10,998 nt of DNA from assembly GCA_050873765.1 (NCBI GenBank), contig JBNMJK010000079.1:1-10998 (forward strand), written 5' to 3'. Numbering within the stretch: the stretch's first letter is position 1; each line of letters opens with the position of its first letter. This DNA is from Sodaliphilus sp050873765 (GTDB taxonomy: Bacteria > Bacteroidota > Bacteroidia > Bacteroidales > Muribaculaceae). The translations under genes were made by a program, and so were the position numbers. The notes beneath the pieces are model-generated. The model was not told where the DNA came from. It searched no databases and worked only from the letters and a program-made list of their open reading frames with translations. Of this stretch, positions 6,826 through 10,998 are shown one piece after another.

Positions 6826-8490
6826 TTAATGCTCAGATTTGTCCCAAGCCGGAATGGCATAGCGGCTGCCAGTCTGCTCTATAAGGTATTTCTTCACCTT
6901 CTCGCTGTAGCCTGGCCGGGTGAACTCGGTCTTGAATCCGCCCTTTTTCAGCACAAACTTGCCGTCTTTCTCCGTTTTGCACAAGCCGTCGTTGTATTTC
7001 ACAATCAACTTGGTGGCAAGATTGCGCCAAGCAGTGAGCATCTGCGCGCCTTTCTCATTACTGTAGGCCGTGAGGCATGCCACCGCCTCGGCAGGGTTTG
7101 CACGCTGAAGCGCCAAGGCCTCAGCCTCAATCTGTGGCTGGTGAGTAAAATAGTCACTCTGGAGGGAGTCGCGCACAGCCGCAAGGGTGGGCATCATCAG
7201 GCTATAGCGGGGATACACCATATTGCTCACCCAGTTACACACCCAAAAGGCATTGTCCATCGAGAAGGTCACGGCATCGCAGCCCTCCTCCTTGTAGCAC
7301 GCCGGCACATCGGTATTGCAGCAATACACCGGGGTAAAGGGCACCATGTTGCTGTCGTCGTTGGCAAACCACAGCACGCCACCCACCTCGCGCGGCATGT
7401 GGGCGCGCATCTGCCCTATCCACACAAATGCGCTCTGCTGGGTGGAGATAGGGCGCTCGTTGAAGTATTTCTTCCCGTCCACTTCAAATGACAGAGGTGT
7501 GGGACGGTAAGGCGTCTCATAGATGCCCTGGCCAGGGTCGGAATCCAGTGCCATAGGCGTGCCCTCGTAATGGTCGCGCAGCACGTTCAGCACATCTTGA
7601 AGCCCTAATTTCTTGTCAGGCACCACCCACAGGGGCATAGGATCGGCATCGGGATTCTCACCCATAGCGTAGGGCAAATACTTGTCAAAGCCGCCTGTGA
7701 AGTGGTTGAAGAAGCTCCACACGCGCGCCTCGCAGTAGCGCAGTGCGCCAAAGTCGGGCGGACAATAGGTTGCGGCAAAACTAAAATCGGCATCTTTGCC
7801 GGTGAACCAGCCCTTTTTACGGGCAAATGTGATGCAGTTCTTGGAAAACATCACATTCTTCTTGTCCTTCTGGTCGAACTTGCGGATACGCGACTGATTG
7901 GCGTGCGCACTGATAGCGTTATCGGGGATTCGCACAGCCACCCATGCCACAGCCTTGGAGCCTGCGCCACAGCCCACCATCTCCAGAATCCAAGCCTCAT
8001 TAGGGTCGCACACGGTGAACGATTCGCCCTCGCTGTTGAAGCCATAGGTCTCTGCCACGGAGGTCATCACCCCGATAGCCTCACGCGCACTCTTGGCGCG
8101 CTGAAGCGCCACACTCATCAGGCTCCCGTAGTCTAAGATGCCAGTGCTGTCCACCAGTTCATGTCGGCCACCGAAAGTGGTTTCGCCAATGGTCACCTGC
8201 CATTCATTCATATTCCCCACCACATTGTAGGTGACAGGAGCCTCCGGAATCTCGCCATGATACTCGCGGCTGTCGCGGTCATAAATCTTGCGCATAGCGC
8301 CTTTCTGGTGCTTAGCGGCAGGAAAGTGATAGAGAGGGTGGAACGTTCCGTACGAATCACAGCTATAAGTGCACATCACCGAGCCGTCCACACTCGCGTC
8401 CTTGCCCACGATAATGCTCGTGCAGGCCGCGCTGTAGGCAGCAGCTCCTATCGCCACCGCCAGGCATACAATCAATTTTTTCATATCCAT
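6826..8490 (-). CDS. C69 family dipeptidase (Ntn hydrolase)
   Basis: A 554-residue peptidase of family C69 (PepD-like), which cleaves dipeptides with an N-terminal cysteine nucleophile. The N-terminus is a signal-like hydrophobic segment (KKLIVCLAVAIGAAAYSAA) followed directly by CTSIIVGKDAS. Cys23 should become the catalytic N-terminal residue after removal of the leader, so cleavage would both export and activate it. Further family-like stretches are DGSVMCTYSCD, GNMNEWQVTIGETTFGG, AWILEMVG and ISAHANQSRIR. The probable place of action is the periplasm. Two ATGs, at 8490 and 8484 (MDMKK or MKK), are both possible starts. A lipoprotein reading of Cys23 is less likely because the preceding SAA lacks a good lipobox and the cysteine fits the C69 nucleophile. 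It is monocistronic and converges on glyA. Confidence 0.92.
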   Translation of the reverse strand: MDMKKLIVCLAVAIGAAAYSAACTSIIVGKDASVDGSVMCTYSCDSYGTFHPLYHFPAAKHQKGAMRKIYDRDSREYHGEIPEAPVTYNVVGNMNEWQVTIGETTFGGRHELVDSTGILDYGSLMSVALQRAKSAREAIGVMTSVAETYGFNSEGESFTVCDPNEAWILEMVGCGAGSKAVAWVAVRIPDNAISAHANQSRIRKFDQKDKKNVMFSKNCITFARKKGWFTGKDADFSFAATYCPPDFGALRYCEARVWSFFNHFTGGFDKYLPYAMGENPDADPMPLWVVPDKKLGLQDVLNVLRDHYEGTPMALDSDPGQGIYETPYRPTPLSFEVDGKKYFNERPISTQQSAFVWIGQMRAHMPREVGGVLWFANDDSNMVPFTPVYCCNTDVPACYKEEGCDAVTFSMDNAFWVCNWVSNMVYPRYSLMMPTLAAVRDSLQSDYFTHQPQIEAEALALQRANPAEAVACLTAYSNEKGAQMLTAWRNLATKLIVKYNDGLCKTEKDGKFVLKKGGFKTEFTRPGYSEKVKKYLIEQTGSRYAIPAWDKSEH

Positions 8491-8523
8491 TCATTTAATA
8501 ATCATCAAAAAATAGTACATTCA

Positions 8524-8531
8524 CAAATTTA
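8524..8531 (-). promoter_or_regulatory. -7 element of the dipeptidase promoter
   Basis: On the minus strand this reads TAAATTTG, a full TAnnTTTG match 34-41 bp before the ATG at 8490. No good -33 TTTG is present at 19-21 bp, so the call rests on the -7 box and its location. Confidence 0.5.
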
Positions 8532-8655
8532 CGACAAAAAACCCGTTCCCTCATTACCCCCACAAAAAAACATACAATTTGTTGCGAAGCACAAGTGTTT
8601 CGCGCCAAGGCAATTTTTCGTGGTGGCAAATGCACCGTATTAGGAATTTTATTTG
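8532..8655. other. AT-rich non-coding spacer
   Basis: This stretch separates the dipeptidase promoter from the structured RNA candidate. I see no gene, RNA motif or repeat in it. Together with the RNA candidate and the inverted repeat to its right, it makes up the 547-bp interval between the dipeptidase and methyltransferase genes. Confidence 0.4.
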
Positions 8656-8663
8656 TAACTTTA
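8656..8663 (+). promoter_or_regulatory. Possible -7 element for the structured RNA
   Basis: TAACTTTA matches TAnnTTTG at all but the last base. Transcription from it would start near 8670, just before a 7-bp hairpin (GAGCTGT 8679-8685 with ACGGCTC 8690-8696). No -33 element is convincing. Confidence 0.3.
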
Positions 8664-8744
8664 CACCTGTGGACGAATGAGCTGTGGCTACGGCTCGCAC
8701 AAATTTACATCGTGGAAAAAACATAAAGCATTCGCTATTATTTC

Positions 8745-8938
8745 GCGTTCAGCCAAAAGCCTCGGAAACTTTTTGGAAATAACACAACGTGACGCAAGAA
8801 ATAATATTGTGACAAGGCATTCGGTATGCGATGCCTTAGTCCATCATATATTAGCAATGCATCATCGCCATAGGGCGTGGTGTATTCTTATTAGATGGAC
8901 TGAGGTTTCCGTTCCGAGGCTGCCTCATAGCTGAACGC
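8745..8938 (+). ncRNA. Candidate structured non-coding RNA, 6S-like architecture
   Basis: A 194-nt core is closed by two nested perfect helices: GCGTTCAGC (8745-8753) with GCTGAACGC (8930-8938), then AGCCTCGGAA (8758-8767) with TTCCGAGGCT (8912-8921). Inside lies a wide asymmetric loop and a 12-bp helix, CCTTAGTCCATC (8834-8845) with GATGGACTGAGG (8894-8905). An apical stem follows (8857-8869 with 8874-8885, one bulge, ATAG loop). AAGGCAT (8814-8820) can also pair with ATGCCTT (8831-8837), in part as an alternative. Three wobbles (8837/8902, 8859/8883, 8862/8880) are G-U on the plus strand and A-C on the other, which favours plus-strand transcription. The transcript may run from about 8670 to the T-run at 8957-8961. 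Size and shape (closing stem, large bubble, long terminal stem) recall 6S RNA, which inhibits the housekeeping RNA polymerase, and a Bacteroidetes form (6S-Flavo) has been described. I see no sequence signature that proves it. Confidence 0.55.
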
Positions 8939-8946
8939 AATAAGAG

Positions 8947-8976
8947 CATCACGCCCTTTTTGCGTGGCGGCGTGAT
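8947..8976 (+). terminator. Possible 3' end signal of the structured RNA
   Basis: CACGC (8950-8954) can pair with GCGTG (8962-8966) around a loop containing the T-run 8957-8961, and ATCACGCC (8948-8955) can instead pair with GGCGTGAT (8969-8976). CATCACGCCC (8947-8956), which immediately precedes the T-run, can also pair at distance with GGGCGTGGTG (8873-8882). Any of these may form the 3' end of the RNA, but none is a clean stem plus T-tail. Confidence 0.3.
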
Positions 8977-9028
8977 TGATAGTGGTATGCACAGAATTTA
9001 AGAAGCAAACTATTTAACTATCAATCAC
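8972..9028. repeat. 12-bp perfect inverted repeat before the methyltransferase gene
   Basis: GTGATTGATAGT (8972-8983) and ACTATCAATCAC (9017-9028) are exact reverse complements separated by 33 bases. The right arm ends 9 bp before the ATG at 9038. As RNA it would place the translation start just after a hairpin; as DNA it could be a pair of half-sites for a regulator. The left arm shares bases with the 8969-8976 stem strand, so the two hairpins exclude each other. Confidence 0.65.
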
Positions 9029-9037
9029 ACATACCTA

Positions 9038-10081
9038 ATGGCTAACAAAAATTTAAACTACGCAAAGCGAGCAAAAAAAGACGAGTTCTACACCCAGCTT
9101 TCCGACATTGAGCGCGAGTTGCAGCACTATTGGCAGCACTTCCGCGGCAAGGTGGTGCTCTGCAACTGCGATGATCCCTATGAGAGTAATTTCTTCAAGT
9201 ATTTTGCACTGCGGTTTAATCAGCTTGGGCTGAAAAAGCTCATCTGCACCTGCTACAACGGCTCGCCCGTGCAAGGGCACGAACTGGTAATCCGCTTCGA
9301 GGGCGAAGACGAAGAACCGAAAAAAGTGGCTTACAAAGTGGAAATCACCGAAGTGACCGACGAGAACGGCGATGGAGCGGTGGACCTTGCCGACGTGCGT
9401 CTGCTCCTCCAAAACGACAAGAATGTAATGGCCACCCTCCAGACTGGCGACTTCCGATCGCCAGAATGTGTAGCACTACTCCAAGAAGCCGACATCGTGG
9501 TCACCAACCCACCCTTCTCCCTTTTCCGCGAATACATTGCCCAACTCATGAAATACAACAAAAAATTCATCATCGTGGGACATCAAAATGCTATCACCTA
9601 CAAAGAGGTGTTTCCATTGATAAAAGATAATAAATTGTGGCTTGGTTATGGCTTCAAGGGTGCAGCAGCACATTTCTTCTCCCCATACGAAGATATTGCT
9701 ACTGCTGGAGACCACAAAAAAGGAATGGTTCGAGTATCGGGAGTAACATGGTTCACTAATCTTCAAATTCCAAAACGACATGAAAATTTAGACCTTGTTT
9801 GTAGCTATACACCTGAAGAATATCCATCTTATGATAATTATGATGCCATAGAAGTTGGAAGGACTGCTGATATTCCATACGATTATGATAAGTTTATGGG
9901 AGTTCCAGTTACATTCATTGACAAATATAATCCTGAGCAATTTGTTATCATAGGTGCCACCGAGAGCGAAGGCAAAGGCTTTTCAAATGGACTACACGAT
10001 GCACAAAGTAATATTGCCCAGCCACTTGTGAATGGAAACAAAAAATATAAAAGAATATTTATCAGACGTATTAAGCATTAA
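9038..10081 (+). CDS. EcoRI-family adenine-specific DNA methyltransferase
   Basis: A 347-residue cytoplasmic N6-adenine DNA methyltransferase of the M.EcoRI family, transferring a methyl group from S-adenosylmethionine. Seen: the N-terminal KRAKKDEFYTQ segment, then VVLCNCDDPYESNFFKYF (residues 39-56), GDFRS (137-141) and the catalytic NPPF at 157-160 within ADIVVTNPPFSLFREY. M.EcoRI itself is about 326 residues, so this protein appears complete. Target GAATTC is possible by family but not shown. Base composition changes inside the gene: by hand count 9061-9540 is about 53% GC and 9601-10080 about 37%, with the switch near codon 187. The catalytic half resembles the neighbouring genes and the C-terminal half does not. 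A DUF262 gene begins 13 bp after the stop, so the pair is probably one transcription unit. No EcoRI-type endonuclease is visible. Confidence 0.93.
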   Translation: MANKNLNYAKRAKKDEFYTQLSDIERELQHYWQHFRGKVVLCNCDDPYESNFFKYFALRFNQLGLKKLICTCYNGSPVQGHELVIRFEGEDEEPKKVAYKVEITEVTDENGDGAVDLADVRLLLQNDKNVMATLQTGDFRSPECVALLQEADIVVTNPPFSLFREYIAQLMKYNKKFIIVGHQNAITYKEVFPLIKDNKLWLGYGFKGAAAHFFSPYEDIATAGDHKKGMVRVSGVTWFTNLQIPKRHENLDLVCSYTPEEYPSYDNYDAIEVGRTADIPYDYDKFMGVPVTFIDKYNPEQFVIIGATESEGKGFSNGLHDAQSNIAQPLVNGNKKYKRIFIRRIKH

Positions 10082-10094
10082 ACTCTCAAGCTTT

Positions 10095-10998
10095 ATGATG
10101 ACTATCAAGCAAATAGAAGTGACAGTAGGCGAAATCACCAAAGGATATATCAACAACGACGAGCAAGGCGTGCGTGGCTACGATGGCCTGCTCGACATTC
10201 GCCCACCCTACCAGCGCGAGTTTATATACAATGAGAAAGAGCAACAGGCCGTGATCGCCACGGTGCTGCATGGCTATCCGCTCAACGTGATGTACTGGGT
10301 GAAGCGCAGCCACGATGCTGAATGTCCATACGAGGTAATGGACGGGCAGCAGCGCACACTCTCGCTGTGCGAGTATGTGGCGGGCAAATTCGCCTACGAA
10401 TTCAAAAACTTTTTCAATCAGCCAGACGATGTACAGCGGCAAATTCTCAACTACCGCCTCACCGTATATGTATGCGAGGGCGAGGAGTCGGAAAAATTAG
10501 AGTGGTTCAAAACCATCAACATAGCAGGAAAGGAGCTTAACGAGCAGGAAATACGCAACGCCATCTATGCAGGGCCATTTGTAAGCGACGCCAAACGCCA
10601 TTTCTCCAAAACAGGCTGTGGCGCTGCCCGCCTCGGAAAGGATCTGGTGAATGGATCGCCCATCCGACAGGATTTTCTGAAAAAGGCGCTGGAATGGATG
10701 GCCGACCACGAGTCGCGCGCAGGCCACCCCACCACAGCCATCGACTATATGGCACAGCATCAGCACGACCCCAGTGCCGGTCCGCTGTGGAATTATTTCC
10801 AGAACGTGCTGCACTGGGCCATCGCCACCTTCAGCATGAAAAAATTCAAGAGCATCATGAAAGGGCTCGACTGGGCGAAGCTCTACGATGCCTATCACAA
10901 TCAACCGCTCGACACCGCAGCACTGGAAAAGCAGATAGCACGCCTCATTGCCGACAACGGTGAAATACAGAACCAGAAAGGCATCATTCCCTACGTGC
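10095..10998 (+). CDS. DUF262 (ParB/GmrS-like) domain protein, C-terminus beyond window
   Basis: An open frame of 301 codons begins at ATG 10095 (or the adjacent ATG 10098) and runs off the right edge without a stop. It carries DUF262 hallmarks: IRPPYQREFIY at residues 35-45, DGQQRTLSL at 83-91, and NIAGKELNEQEIRNA at 142-156. DUF262 proteins include GmrSD-type modification-dependent nucleases and SspE of phosphorothioation defence. In these the DGQQR motif belongs to an NTP-binding/hydrolysing ParB-like domain, often followed by a C-terminal DUF1524 HNH nuclease. Whether a nuclease domain follows here cannot be seen. Its position 13 bp after an adenine methyltransferase suggests a restriction or defence partner. 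Two counted lines give 60-67% GC, unlike the AT-rich end of the gene before it. Confidence 0.88.
   Translation, partial: MMTIKQIEVTVGEITKGYINNDEQGVRGYDGLLDIRPPYQREFIYNEKEQQAVIATVLHGYPLNVMYWVKRSHDAECPYEVMDGQQRTLSLCEYVAGKFAYEFKNFFNQPDDVQRQILNYRLTVYVCEGEESEKLEWFKTINIAGKELNEQEIRNAIYAGPFVSDAKRHFSKTGCGAARLGKDLVNGSPIRQDFLKKALEWMADHESRAGHPTTAIDYMAQHQHDPSAGPLWNYFQNVLHWAIATFSMKKFKSIMKGLDWAKLYDAYHNQPLDTAALEKQIARLIADNGEIQNQKGIIPYV

Noticed and set aside
6829..7491. A 220-codon plus-strand frame opposite the dipeptidase gene.
   Set aside because: It is a mirror frame of the C69 dipeptidase, whose nucleophile and family motifs are clear on the minus strand.
8834..8905. The possibility that the hairpin is a tRNA, an integron attC site or a riboswitch.
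   Set aside because: There is no cloverleaf or CCA end, no attC core-site pairs, and none of the conserved cores of the TPP, cobalamin or SAM riboswitches that I know.
8677..8934. An 85-codon open frame that could be called a hypothetical protein.
   Set aside because: It coincides with most of the nested helices at 8745-8938, is Arg/His/Ser-rich without a domain, and has no good start context. A structured RNA explains the region better, though I cannot exclude translation.
8640..9040. A CRISPR array, insertion sequence end or retron msr-msd.
   Set aside because: No regularly spaced repeats, no transposase or reverse transcriptase gene nearby, and the inverted repeats do not flank a mobile unit with visible target duplications.

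Overview
The window looks like a chromosomal segment from a member of the Bacteroidales, probably of the Prevotellaceae/Muribaculaceae type. The reasons are TAnnTTTG-type -7 promoter elements, the absence of obvious Shine-Dalgarno sequences before the starts, a pyrB-pyrI pair, a C69 dipeptidase, and moderately GC-rich coding DNA with AT-rich intergenic regions. The assignment is inferred from these traits only; no rRNA or other marker is present.

Layout. Positions 136-2583 (minus strand) encode a class A penicillin-binding protein, with a hairpin terminator at 47-94. A gene-poor AT-rich stretch of about 580 bp separates it from the divergent pyrB-pyrI operon (3165-4603), which makes both chains of aspartate carbamoyltransferase. 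The pyrB leader contains an intrinsic-terminator-like hairpin in front of the start codon and is crossed by open reading frames, an arrangement that recalls UTP-sensed attenuation of enterobacterial pyrBI. After a strong terminator at 4670-4719, a promoter whose -33 element lies in the terminator T-run drives a flavin-reductase-like gene (4775-5386) and glyA (5397-6677), spaced as an operon. A C69 family dipeptidase (6826-8490, minus strand) converges on glyA, with a hairpin between them.

From about 8.65 kb the content changes. Positions about 8668-8961 hold no convincing protein gene but fold on paper into a large nested hairpin with a 194-nt core. Size and shape resemble 6S RNA, and I call it a candidate structured ncRNA. 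A 12-bp perfect inverted repeat then precedes an EcoRI-family adenine DNA methyltransferase (9038-10081). Thirteen bases later begins a DUF262 (ParB/GmrS-like) protein that runs off the right edge (10095-10998). No EcoRI-type endonuclease is visible. The pair is probably a restriction-modification or defence module in which the DUF262 protein would take the nuclease or effector role, but its C-terminus is outside the window. The methyltransferase gene is compositionally mosaic: about 53% GC in its first half and about 37% in its second.

The left part is housekeeping (cell wall, pyrimidine, one-carbon metabolism, peptide breakdown). The right part is accessory.
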